Shown piece by piece: positions 1-7,048 of a DNA stretch of 36,600 nt (positions within the stretch are counted from its first letter, which is position 1; the number at the start of each line of letters is the position of its first letter). A program made the position numbers and the translations under genes. A model generated the notes under the pieces. The model made no database searches. It was not told the DNA's origin and was given only the letters and a program-made list of their open reading frames with translations. Origin of the DNA: Deltaproteobacteria bacterium. Its GTDB lineage: Bacteria; Desulfobacterota; Binatia; DP-6. The DNA lies in NCBI GenBank assembly GCA_005879585.1, contig VBKG01000341.1, positions 1 to 36,600 of the forward strand, given 5' to 3'.

Positions 1-1
1 G

Positions 2-394
2 AGCGCCCGCATCTACGCGCTCCAGGCTGGTAACCAGATGCTGCTCACCAGCGTGCCGCACGACGGCACGCTCGAGCTCACCATCAAGGGCACCGCCTGC
101 CATGGCGGCAACCCGCCGTGTCCCAACGGCCAGTACCTCTACGACTACGAATTCTGGGTGAACGATCCGAACACGCCTGGCGGTTCCGCGCGCCCGAACG
201 GCCTGCAGATCCTGCTGAACGGAAACTATCAGCCGCCCGTCGGGTCGCCCACGAGCGCCGATCCGAACAACACGTATCTGGTGCGCATCCCGGTCCAAGC
301 GGGAGACCCCGTCACGGCGCTCGACCAGGACGACTTCTCGTCCGACAACACGGGCTACCTCGACGTCGACATGAACCTGATCTGCGGCCCGTAG
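2..394 (+). CDS. C-terminal part of an unrecognised protein (5' end outside window)
   Basis: The frame is open from base 2 and ends with TAG at 392-394, so this is the last 130 residues of a longer protein. I do not recognise the family. The visible part is rich in Gly, Pro, Asn and Asp and poor in Lys. It contains two Cys (CHGGNPPCPNG) near its start and one close to the C-terminus (LICGP), and it has no membrane segment. This composition and the spaced cysteines look like a secreted or periplasmic beta-rich domain, but that is inference. The next start codon follows 4 bases after the stop, so the two genes are probably co-transcribed. Confidence 0.6.
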   Translation, partial: SARIYALQAGNQMLLTSVPHDGTLELTIKGTACHGGNPPCPNGQYLYDYEFWVNDPNTPGGSARPNGLQILLNGNYQPPVGSPTSADPNNTYLVRIPVQAGDPVTALDQDDFSSDNTGYLDVDMNLICGP

Positions 395-398
395 GGTC

Positions 399-665
399 GT
401 GGCCGGGATCGCGCCTGGCATCGATCTCGACGCCGACGATCTTCCGGCGGGGATTGCCGCTGCCGAGGAGAAGACGTCCGCCACCGTGACGGTGGACGAG
501 GTCGGAAAGATGCTGCGCTGCGGCGACGCGACGGTTCGCCGCCTGATCCAGAGCGGCGTCCTGCGGCCGGTGAAGGAAGGCGGCAAGCTTCGCGTCCGGC
601 GGAGCGAGGTGCTGTCGCTCCGCGCCGGCGTCCTGCCGCCGACGTCCGAGCGCCCGGGCGAATAA
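399..665 (+). CDS. Small excisionase/MerR-like helix-turn-helix protein
   Basis: An 88-residue protein starting at GTG 399, four bases after the previous stop. Residues about 30-73 read as a winged helix-turn-helix of the excisionase/HTH_17 type. 'TVDEVGKMLRCGDATVRRLI' supplies the two helices, and the stretch through 'SGVLRPV' and 'GKLRVRRSEVL' supplies the wing and the final helix. Proteins of this family bind DNA as recombination directionality factors or as small regulators. The acidic N-terminal 25 residues are not part of the fold. No integrase or attachment site is visible nearby, so a host regulatory role is as likely as a phage relic. A clean intrinsic terminator follows directly. 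Confidence 0.7.
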   Translation: MAGIAPGIDLDADDLPAGIAAAEEKTSATVTVDEVGKMLRCGDATVRRLIQSGVLRPVKEGGKLRVRRSEVLSLRAGVLPPTSERPGE

Positions 666-670
666 GCCGC

Positions 671-690
671 GCGGCCCTCCGGCCGCTTTT
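671..690 (+). terminator. Intrinsic terminator
   Basis: Perfect 6-bp stem GCGGCC / GGCCGC with a CTCC loop, followed immediately by TTTT, starting 5 bases after the TAA of the HTH gene. It is the cleanest rho-independent terminator in the window. Confidence 0.8.
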
Positions 691-823
691 GTACCCGGCG
701 CGGCCTCCGACGTCCGAAACCGTGCGGCTGAAATGCGTCACAGCCCGAAAAATCGTGGTCTGACGGGCCGCGGCCGCGCGGCACGGAACTCGCTCTCCCG
801 CCCCCCTGAGGGGAGGGGCTGGG

Positions 824-967
824 ATGACGCAGACGAAAGGCCATCAGACGAAGACCCTGAAGCCGCGCCGTCGCGTGATCGCGATCGGCAAGCGGGTGAA
901 CGGTCGCTGGCAGGTCCGCACGAGTCTCTGGCGCTACCTCGCAGCGACGGCGCTGTCCGCTCAGTGA
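824..967 (+). CDS. Small basic protein of 47 residues, hypothetical
   Basis: ATG at 824 with a strong purine-rich ribosome-binding stretch (GGGGAGGGG) just upstream, ending TGA 965-967. The product is strongly basic in its first 36 residues (KGHQTKTLKPRRR...GKRVNGRWQVR) and ends in a short hydrophobic tail (WRYLAATALSAQ). I do not recognise a family. The reading frame lies between the terminator of the HTH gene and the convergent gshB, and its last 7 bases overlap the end of gshB on the other strand. The evidence is the ribosome-binding site and a plausible composition, without homology, so it could be a chance ORF in GC-rich DNA. Confidence 0.4.
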   Translation: MTQTKGHQTKTLKPRRRVIAIGKRVNGRWQVRTSLWRYLAATALSAQ

Positions 968-1938
968 GCCGCCGTCCGGCGATCGAGCGTTGCGGCGCGC
1001 TGTTCGACGAAGTCGAGCACGCGCGCTTCGAGGCAGACGCCGTCGAGGCGGTCGATCTCCTGGATACCCGTGGGGCTCGTGACGTTCACCTCCGTCAGTA
1101 GCCCGCCGATCACGTCCAGACCGACGAAGTAGAGGCCGTCCGCCAGGAGGCGCTCGGCCATCTGGCGGCAGATCTCGCGGTCGCGCGCGTCGACCGGCGC
1201 GCGCTCCACCCGCCCGCCGACGTGGATGTTGCCCCGATGCTCGTCCTCGCGCGGGATGCGACGCACGGCGCCGAGGGGCTCGCCGGCGAGGACGATGAGT
1301 CGCTTGTCGCCCTCCTCGCGCACCGCCGCCAGGTAGCGCTGCGCCATCACGGGACGTATCCCGTTGGCCGTCGACAGCTCGAGGATCGCATTCAGATTGC
1401 GGTCGCCGCGGTGCAGATGGAAGACGCCCGCCCCGCCGCAGCCGTCGAGCGGCTTCACGATCATCTCCCCGCCGAGCTTCTCCATGAACGTCTTGAGCCG
1501 CACGGGATCCGCGGTAACGAGGCTCTCGGGCGTGATGTCCGGAAAGCGGAGCGCGTAGAGCTTCTCGTTCGCCTCGCGTAGCCCGCGCGGATCGTTCACG
1601 ACGAACGTCGTGCGCGGATCCACGAGACCGAGGATCTGCGTGGCGAAGTAGTAGGCGAGGTCGAAGGGCGGATCCTTCCGCATGAACACTACGTCGAACC
1701 ACGCGAGCGGCGCCGTTCGCTCCTCGTGGAGGGTGTAGGGCGGGGCGGTGCGCTGCACGCGCACCCGCCGGACGCGCGCTGCGGGCCGCGCGTGCTCGAC
1801 GAAGAGATCGCCGATACCGCAGTGGTACTGCTCGTGGTCGCGGCGGTCGCCCTCGAGCATGAAGGCGAAGGTCGTGTCCTTGTCGACGAGGATGCCCGCG
1901 AGGGGATCCATCACGTACAGCACGCGGAGGGTGGCCAC
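961..1938 (-). CDS. gshB: Glutathione synthase
   Basis: A 325-residue ATP-grasp ligase joining gamma-glutamylcysteine and glycine in the second step of glutathione synthesis, in the cytoplasm. The full set of GshB blocks is present: N-terminal 'YVMDPLAGI', 'FMRKDPPFDLAYYFAT', 'NDPRGLREANEKLYAL', the glycine-rich loop 'MIVKPLDGCGGAGVF', 'GDKRLIVLAGEPLGAVRR', and the C-terminal metal/ATP segment 'TEVNVTSPTGIQEI'. Length is normal for the bacterial enzyme (about 315-325). It is the last gene of a minus-strand run prmA-rsmE-gshB, 55 bases after rsmE. No gshA is in the window. Presence of GshB implies a thiol pool of the proteobacterial type. Confidence 0.95.
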   Translation of the reverse strand: MATLRVLYVMDPLAGILVDKDTTFAFMLEGDRRDHEQYHCGIGDLFVEHARPAARVRRVRVQRTAPPYTLHEERTAPLAWFDVVFMRKDPPFDLAYYFATQILGLVDPRTTFVVNDPRGLREANEKLYALRFPDITPESLVTADPVRLKTFMEKLGGEMIVKPLDGCGGAGVFHLHRGDRNLNAILELSTANGIRPVMAQRYLAAVREEGDKRLIVLAGEPLGAVRRIPREDEHRGNIHVGGRVERAPVDARDREICRQMAERLLADGLYFVGLDVIGGLLTEVNVTSPTGIQEIDRLDGVCLEARVLDFVEQRAATLDRRTAAH

Positions 1939-1993
1939 CGGCGCGGATGCTATGCCCGGGCATGCGGTGCGGCAAGACGATGTCGCGCGCGCG

Positions 1994-2698
1994 TCACCCG
2001 AGGTCGCCCCATCGCTGGAGGCAGAGCGTGGCGGCGACGATGGCCGCGGTCTCCGCGCGGAGGATGCGCGGGGCGAGTCGGAGCGCCGTGAAGCCGAGGG
2101 CGCGCGCGTCCTCGACCTCTTCGGAGGCGAAGCCGCCTTCGGGGCCGACGACCGCGATCGCGGCGTCGCTGTGAGCGGGGAGGTCGGCGAGACGGGCGGT
2201 TCGCTCGGCTTCCCAGAAGATGAGCCGGAGACCGGACCATGGCTGGCGGACGAGGTCGGCGAGGGCGACGGGGGCGTCGACGGACGGGACCGCGGTCCGT
2301 CCCGACTGCTTCGCGGCGGCGACTGCGATTCGCCTCCAGCGTTCCGGATGGCCGGCGCCGATCGTGTGGCGCGACAGAACGGGCGCGATGCGGGCGACGC
2401 CGATCTCCGTTGCCTTCTCGACCACGAGGTCCATCTTGGCGCCCTTGAGCAGCGCGGGAGCGAGGACGAGTGCCATGCGAGGCTCGCGCTCGGGCCGCGC
2501 AGTGCTCAGGATGGCCGCCGACGCCTCGCGGCCGCCGAGCCGCTCGAGCCGGACCTCGTGCTCGGCCCCGTGCTCGTCGAAGACGACGAGGACGGCCCCC
2601 GGCCGGAGGCGCAGCGTCCTCAAGTGCCGGAGCTCGGCGCCCGTGATGCGCACGCGGCCGCCGGCGGTATCGGCGCTCGGAACGAAGAGGCGCAGCAC
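1994..2698 (-). CDS. rsmE: 16S rRNA m3U1498 methyltransferase RsmE
   Basis: A 234-residue SPOUT methyltransferase that N3-methylates U1498 of 16S rRNA in the small subunit. The N-terminal PUA-like part begins 'LRLFVPS' and includes 'GAELRHLRTLRLRPG'. The C-terminal trefoil knot has 'KATEIGVARIAPV', 'VVGPEGGFASEEVE' (about 183-196) and 'RILRAETAAI' (about 211-220), which form the SAM pocket. GTG 2698 is chosen as start because it overlaps the TAG stop of prmA (TAGTG) and gives the usual length. The frame stays open far upstream, but that part is a shadow of prmA. RsmE next to PrmA is a common arrangement and suggests coupled translation. Confidence 0.93.
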   Translation of the reverse strand: MLRLFVPSADTAGGRVRITGAELRHLRTLRLRPGAVLVVFDEHGAEHEVRLERLGGREASAAILSTARPEREPRMALVLAPALLKGAKMDLVVEKATEIGVARIAPVLSRHTIGAGHPERWRRIAVAAAKQSGRTAVPSVDAPVALADLVRQPWSGLRLIFWEAERTARLADLPAHSDAAIAVVGPEGGFASEEVEDARALGFTALRLAPRILRAETAAIVAATLCLQRWGDLG

Positions 2699-3546
2699 TA
2701 CGGGGTCCGCGCCAGCGCGAGGGTCCGCCAGCGGTCGTCGGAACGGACGCGGGCGGTTCGCCACCCTGCGAAGGCGGCGGTCACGACCTCGATCTGGGTG
2801 TCGAGGAGTCCGGAGATCACGAGGCGACCGTCGTTCGCCGTCACGCTCGCGAGCGCCGCGGCATCGTGCACGAGCGCGTCGGCGAGGAGGTTCGCGACGA
2901 CGAGGTCGAACCGGGCGCGGCAGGCGTCCGCCCGGCCGCAGAACAGCCGCACCTCGCGCGCTCCGTTGCAGTCGAGGTTGGCGCGCGCCCGCGGCAGGAC
3001 CGCGGCGTCGACGTCGAGCGCCACCACGGACGGCACGCCGAGCCGCGCGAGCGCCGCCGCCAGCAGCCCCGAGCCGGTGCCGACGTCGAGCGCCGACTGC
3101 ACCCCGCCCCCCGCGACCGTGGCTTCGATCTCCTCGAGACACATCCGCGTCGTGGCGTGCTGGCCGGTGCCGAAGGCCTGGCCCGGCTCGATGACGATCA
3201 CCTCGCGTCCTTGGGCCTCCGGCACGTCCCACGGCGGGGCGACGGCGAGGCGGCGCCCGATGAAGACCGGAGGGTGGTGTCGCCGGTAGACCGCCTCCCA
3301 GTCGACGTCGCCGAGCGGCGCGCTCTCGACCGCGGCGTCGGGGATCGGTGCGAGATAAGCGGCGAGTGCCGCCGCGACGCGTGCGTGCGTGGTCGCCGGC
3401 ACGTGCGCCTCGACCACGACGCGGCCTGGCGTCGGTCCTTCGATGTCGCGGACGACGGCCGGCGCGCCCTCTGCGAGCAGGAAGTCGGCGAGCGACTCGG
3501 CACTTGCGGTCGGAACGGCGACGCGCAGGCGGAGCCAGCTCACCAT
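2698..3546 (-). CDS. prmA: Ribosomal protein L11 methyltransferase PrmA
   Basis: A 282-residue SAM-dependent enzyme that trimethylates ribosomal protein L11. The N-terminal substrate-recognition domain (about 1-75) is followed by the linker and the class I Rossmann methyltransferase core. 'PGQAFGTGQHATTRMCLE' (121-138) is the PrmA hallmark, 'ALDVGTGSGLLAAALA' (152-167) is the SAM loop, and 'LVVANLLADAL' (215-225) and 'ISGLLDTQ' follow. Start ATG at 3546. It heads the minus-strand operon with rsmE and gshB and is divergent from the glycerophosphodiesterase gene, with about 50 bases between the starts. I see no convincing minus-strand promoter there. Confidence 0.95.
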   Translation of the reverse strand: MVSWLRLRVAVPTASAESLADFLLAEGAPAVVRDIEGPTPGRVVVEAHVPATTHARVAAALAAYLAPIPDAAVESAPLGDVDWEAVYRRHHPPVFIGRRLAVAPPWDVPEAQGREVIVIEPGQAFGTGQHATTRMCLEEIEATVAGGGVQSALDVGTGSGLLAAALARLGVPSVVALDVDAAVLPRARANLDCNGAREVRLFCGRADACRARFDLVVANLLADALVHDAAALASVTANDGRLVISGLLDTQIEVVTAAFAGWRTARVRSDDRWRTLALARTP

Positions 3547-3572
3547 GTGGCGTCGTATGCCAGGTGGATCGG

Positions 3573-3601
3573 TTGACGGGAAGTTATGCGCCCCTTATGG
3601 G
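3573..3601 (+). promoter_or_regulatory. Candidate sigma70 promoter of the phosphodiesterase gene
   Basis: TTGACG (3573-3578), a 17-base spacer, then TATGGG (3596-3601). The -10 box covers the upstream ATG start candidate (3597-3599). The expected transcription start falls at about 3608-3609, exactly on the in-frame GTG at 3609. The -10 matches consensus only in its first three bases, so this is a moderate call. Confidence 0.4.
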
Positions 3602-4367
3602 GGAGCGCGTGCGTTGTCTGGTGATCGCCCATCGCGGAGCCAGCGGAACGCACCCCGAGAACACCATCGCGGCGTTCCGCCGCGCGGTCGACGTCGGCGC
3701 CGGCATGATCGAGCTCGACGTGCAGCTCACGCGCGACCGCCACGTGGTGGTGATCCACGACGCGACGCTCGACCGGACGACGGACGGTCGGGGGCCGGTC
3801 TCGGCCGTCACCCTGGCCGAGCTCCGCCGGCTCGACGCCGGGGGGTGGTTCGCCCCCGGCTTCGCGGGCGAACGCGTGCCGACGCTCGCCGAGGTGCTGG
3901 CGGCGGTGCCCGTTCCGGTGAACGTCGAGCTCAAGCCCGCGCGGGACGACGACGGGCTCGAGCGCTGCGCGCTCGGCGAAGTCGAGGAAGCCGGGGCAAT
4001 CGGCCGCGTCGTGTTCTCCTCGTTCGCGGCGGCGGCCCTCGAGCGCCTGCGGGCCGAGGCCCCGTCCGCCGACGTCGCCGTGCTGTGGGAACACGATCCG
4101 GTGCCCCACGCGATTCTCCTTGCGGAGCGCGTCAATGCGAGAGCCTTGCATCTCCGCAAGGACGCCGCGACGCCCGCGGCGTTGTCCGCGGCGAGGGCTG
4201 CTGGCCTCGCCGTGCGCGTGTGGACGGTGAATGCACAAGCCGATTTCGACCGCCTCGTCGCGGCCGGCGCCGACGGCGTGTTCACCGACTTTCCGGAGCG
4301 ATTCTTGCACAATGCGCCCGCTGGTGCGGCAAGGGCGGGCACACCTCCGCGAACCGACCTTGACTGA
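3597..4367 (+). CDS. Glycerophosphodiester phosphodiesterase
   Basis: A GDPD-family TIM-barrel enzyme of about 250 residues. It hydrolyses glycerophosphodiesters (deacylated phospholipids) to glycerol 3-phosphate and an alcohol. Hallmarks are 'IAHRGASGTHPENTIAAF' with the catalytic HRG...PENT, 'IELDVQLTRD' (metal-binding Glu and Asp), 'VVIHDATLDRTTDGRG' (second catalytic His) and 'NVELKP'. The C-terminal part 'VRVWTVNAQADFDRLVAAGA' followed by 'DGVFTDFPERF' closes the barrel. No signal peptide is evident, so it is probably cytoplasmic (UgpQ-like). The start is uncertain. ATG 3597 is given, but an in-frame GTG at 3609 fits the candidate promoter better and also has GGAG three bases upstream. 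The gene stands alone between prmA and rpsU. Confidence 0.9.
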   Translation: MGERVRCLVIAHRGASGTHPENTIAAFRRAVDVGAGMIELDVQLTRDRHVVVIHDATLDRTTDGRGPVSAVTLAELRRLDAGGWFAPGFAGERVPTLAEVLAAVPVPVNVELKPARDDDGLERCALGEVEEAGAIGRVVFSSFAAAALERLRAEAPSADVAVLWEHDPVPHAILLAERVNARALHLRKDAATPAALSAARAAGLAVRVWTVNAQADFDRLVAAGADGVFTDFPERFLHNAPAGAARAGTPPRTDLD

Positions 4368-4387
4368 CCATGGCTTTTGCTTAATGG
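4360..4387 (+). promoter_or_regulatory. Candidate promoter of the rpsU-dnaG-rpoD operon
   Basis: TTGACT (4360-4365), overlapping the stop codon of the preceding gene, a 16-base spacer rich in T, then TAATGG (4382-4387). Transcription would begin near 4394, giving an rpsU leader of roughly 58 bases. It is the only AT-enriched patch between the two genes. The -10 match is weak. Confidence 0.4.
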
Positions 4388-4451
4388 TCCCCTCTTCGCT
4401 CGTCCACCGCGGCGCCGCCGTCGCGTTGGGGGAAGCCCGGAGAGGGGGTGA

Positions 4452-4661
4452 ATGCAGCACATGGCAGGGGTTCGGGTCAAAGACAACGAGCCCATTGAAA
4501 GCGCGATCCGTCGGTTCAAGAAACAGTGTGAGAAAGCCGGCATTCTCGCGGAACTACGGAAGCGTGAGCACTACGAGAAGCCGAGCGTCAGGCGCAAGAA
4601 GAAGGCGATGGCAGCCCGCAAGCGGGCGCTGCGCCGCGCCGCTCGTACGACGCCCGCATAG
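4452..4661 (+). CDS. rpsU: Small-subunit ribosomal protein S21
   Basis: A 69-residue protein of the 30S subunit involved in mRNA binding and initiation. The family core '[20 protein letters not shown]' is present, then '[20 protein letters not shown]' and a basic tail '[17 protein letters not shown]'. ATG 4452 lies 9 bases after GGAG (4439-4442). An in-frame ATG at 4461 would give the more usual N-terminus ([13 protein letters not shown]) and also has a purine run AGGGGG upstream, so the start is not settled. It opens the macromolecular-synthesis operon, with cvpA, dnaG and rpoD following on the same strand. Confidence 0.96.
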   Translation: MQHMAGVRVKDNEPIESAIRRFKKQCEKAGILAELRKREHYEKPSVRRKKKAMAARKRALRRAARTTPA

Positions 4662-4718
4662 GCCTCCCGTCGCGTCGGGCTGGGGTCCACCTGCCCCGGC
4701 CGGGCGGGGAGGGTGTCC

Positions 4719-5240
4719 GTGAACCAGGTGGATGCGCTGGTCGTCGTCCTCCTGGTTCCCTTCACGCTCCGCGGATGGGTGCGTGGCTTCTGCCGCGAGA
4801 GCGTCGGCCTCGCGGGCTTGCTCGCCGGCGGCCTCGCCGCCGCGGCCTGGGGTCCGGCGCTCGGCGCGACGCTCGCGGCGCGCCACCTGATGCGGCCGGT
4901 GCTCGCAGAAGCGATCGGCTGCGCCGGGCTCTTCGTCGCCGTGAACCTGGTCACGCACGTGCTCGGCGCGCTCGCCGACCGCATCGCCCGCGCGCTGTTT
5001 CTCGGCGGCGTCAACCGGGTGGCCGGGGCGGTCTTCGGCCTCGCCAAGGGCGCCGCGCTCGTCGGCTTCGCGCTCCTCGTGGCCGAGCGCGTCGTCCCGT
5101 CCGGGACGCTCACCCAGGTGATCGCGGCATCGCGTCTCGGCCGCCCGCTCACCGAGCTCGCCACGGGCGTGGTCGGCGTCGGACGGACGCTCAACCCCAC
5201 CGGCCCGGCGAGCCCGGGCGCGGGCAACCACCAGGCGTGA
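4719..5240 (+). CDS. CvpA family inner-membrane protein
   Basis: A 173-residue polytopic membrane protein. The N-terminus 'MNQVDALVVVLLVPFTLRGW' then 'VRGFCRESVGLAGLLAGG' is the CvpA pattern: a first helix, the conserved RG-x-RG-x3-E loop, and a second helix. Two further hydrophobic segments follow ('AIGCAGLFVAVNLVTHVLGA' and 'FGLAKGAALVGFALLVAERV'). GTG 4719 is preferred over GTG 4713 because GGGGAGG (4707-4712) then sits 6 bases upstream. CvpA proteins are linked to colicin V production and envelope stress tolerance, with no firm biochemical role. It lies 57 bases after rpsU and ends 8 bases before dnaG, so it is part of this operon. Confidence 0.85.
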   Translation: MNQVDALVVVLLVPFTLRGWVRGFCRESVGLAGLLAGGLAAAAWGPALGATLAARHLMRPVLAEAIGCAGLFVAVNLVTHVLGALADRIARALFLGGVNRVAGAVFGLAKGAALVGFALLVAERVVPSGTLTQVIAASRLGRPLTELATGVVGVGRTLNPTGPASPGAGNHQA

Positions 5241-5248
5241 GGGCGGGC

Positions 5249-6991
5249 ATGGCCGGCCGTATCCGCGACGACGCCATCCGCACCATCCGCGAGCGCGCGA
5301 GCCTCGTGGAAGTCGTCTCGGATGTCGTGGCGCTGCGCCGCCGGGGGCGGAGCTTCGTCGGGCTCTGTCCGTTCCATGCCGAGAAGACGCCGTCGTTCAC
5401 GGTGAGCGAGGAGCGCGGCTTCTTCCACTGCTTCGGCTGCGGCGAGCACGGCGACGTGTTCGCCTTCGTGATGCGGATCGAGTCGCAGCCGTTCCCCGAC
5501 GCGGTGCGCCGCGTGGCGTCGCGCTTCGGCCTCCCGGTGCCCGAGGACGACGGGGGAGGCCGTCCGCGGGGGGAGCCCCTCGTCGCGGTCAACGCGGCCG
5601 CTGCGGTGTTCTTCCAGTCCGAGCTCGCCGGCGCAGGCGGCACGCGGGCGCGTGCGTACCTGGCCGAGCGCGGGGTGGGCGAGGAAGCCGTCCGCCGGTT
5701 CGGCCTCGGATATGCCCCGCCGAACGGCGAGGCGCTCGTTCGCCATCTCCGCGGTCGGGGCTTCCCGATCGAGGACTGTCTGACGGCCGGCCTCGTCCTC
5801 CGCCGCGACCGGCCCGGCGCGAGCGGCGGGCTGCTCGACCGCTTCCGCGACCGCCTCATGTTCCCGATCGCAGATCCCACCAGCCGAATCGTCGCCTTCG
5901 GCGGTCGCATCCTGCCCGGCCGTCCCGTCTCCGACGATCCGCCGCCCAAGTACCTCAACTCGCCCGAGTCCCCGCTCTTCCGGAAGGGCCACACGGTGTA
6001 TGGCCTCTGCCATGCACGCGACGCGATCCGGCAAGCCGGCCGCGTGATCGTCGTCGAGGGCTACCTCGACGTGATCGCGCTTGCGGAGGCGGGCGTCGCC
6101 GAGGTCGTCGCGCCGCTCGGCACGGCGCTCACCGTCGACCAGCTGCGGGTCCTCCGGCGCTTCACCGAACGCGTCATCGCGTGCTTCGACGGCGACACGG
6201 CGGGCCGGCGCGCCGCGGCGCGCAGCTTCGCGGTCTTCGTCGAGGCGGGGCTCTGGGGCCAGGGGGCTTTCCTGCCCGCGGGCGACGATCCGGACAGCTA
6301 CGTACGCGCCAACGGCGTCGCCGCGCTCGAGCGCTGCCTCGCGGCCGCGGTGCCGCTCGTGGACGCGTACGTGACCGATCTCGCCGGGCCCGACGCTGGA
6401 GCGGTCGGGCGGCGGGCCGAGGCGGCCCGCGAGGTCGCGCGCATCCTGAAGAAGGTGCGCAACCCCTTCGAGCACGACGTCCTTGCCCGCCTCGCAGCCG
6501 CACGGCTCGGCGTCCGCGAGGAGATGCTCCGCAGCGAGGGGGCGGTGGAGCCTCCCGAGCACGTTCCGGCTGCGAGCGGACCGGGGGGACCGGAGGCGCT
6601 CCTCGTGGAGCTCATGGCGGCGGACCCGAGCTTCGTCGAGCGGGTCCGGGCCGGCGGCCTCATCGGCGACTTCCAGCATCCCGACTGGCGCCGGACCGCC
6701 GAGGCGATTGCGGCGGCGGATGCCGCCGACCCGGCCGCACTCGTCCAGTCGCTGCCGCGGGCACTCCGCGACCGCGTCGCCGCGCGGATGATCGCCGACG
6801 ACCCCGACGACCGATCGGCGCGGGAACGTGCGTTCGCCGATTGCGTCGCGGCGATCCGTCGCCGGCGGGAGACCGATGCGCAGCGGCGCGCGCGTGAGGA
6901 GATGCGCGCCGCCGAGGCGCGGGGCGACGAGCCGGCGGCGCGCGCCGCCCGCCAGCAGTGGCAGGAGCTGACCGAGAAGAGCCGCACCTGA
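5249..6991 (+). CDS. dnaG: DNA primase DnaG
   Basis: A 580-residue primase that makes RNA primers at the replication fork with the replicative helicase. The CHC2 zinc finger is intact (C40, H43, C61, C64 in 'LCPFHAEKTPSF...FHCFGCGEHGD'). The TOPRIM catalytic core has the Glu of 'VVEGYLDVIAL' (E270) and the acidic pair of 'CFDGDTAGRRAA' (D314, D316). The remaining C-terminal part (about 430-580) is Arg- and Ala-rich and corresponds to the helicase-interaction domain. ATG 5249 is chosen because of the GAGGG just upstream and the normal N-terminus 'IRDDAIRTIRERASLVEVV'. Its place between cvpA and rpoD is the classic macromolecular-synthesis operon. Confidence 0.97.
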   Translation: MAGRIRDDAIRTIRERASLVEVVSDVVALRRRGRSFVGLCPFHAEKTPSFTVSEERGFFHCFGCGEHGDVFAFVMRIESQPFPDAVRRVASRFGLPVPEDDGGGRPRGEPLVAVNAAAAVFFQSELAGAGGTRARAYLAERGVGEEAVRRFGLGYAPPNGEALVRHLRGRGFPIEDCLTAGLVLRRDRPGASGGLLDRFRDRLMFPIADPTSRIVAFGGRILPGRPVSDDPPPKYLNSPESPLFRKGHTVYGLCHARDAIRQAGRVIVVEGYLDVIALAEAGVAEVVAPLGTALTVDQLRVLRRFTERVIACFDGDTAGRRAAARSFAVFVEAGLWGQGAFLPAGDDPDSYVRANGVAALERCLAAAVPLVDAYVTDLAGPDAGAVGRRAEAAREVARILKKVRNPFEHDVLARLAAARLGVREEMLRSEGAVEPPEHVPAASGPGGPEALLVELMAADPSFVERVRAGGLIGDFQHPDWRRTAEAIAAADAADPAALVQSLPRALRDRVAARMIADDPDDRSARERAFADCVAAIRRRRETDAQRRAREEMRAAEARGDEPAARAARQQWQELTEKSRT

Positions 6992-7048
6992 AGTCCAGCA
7001 GCCGCGTAGCACACACGATGCGCACACCAACGGAGAAGGCTTCCACAG

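Noticed and set aside
1994-3232. Reading rsmE as a 412-residue protein with a long N-terminal extension
   Set aside because: The extra part is an Arg-rich shadow of prmA. GTG 2698 gives the normal RsmE N-terminus and length.
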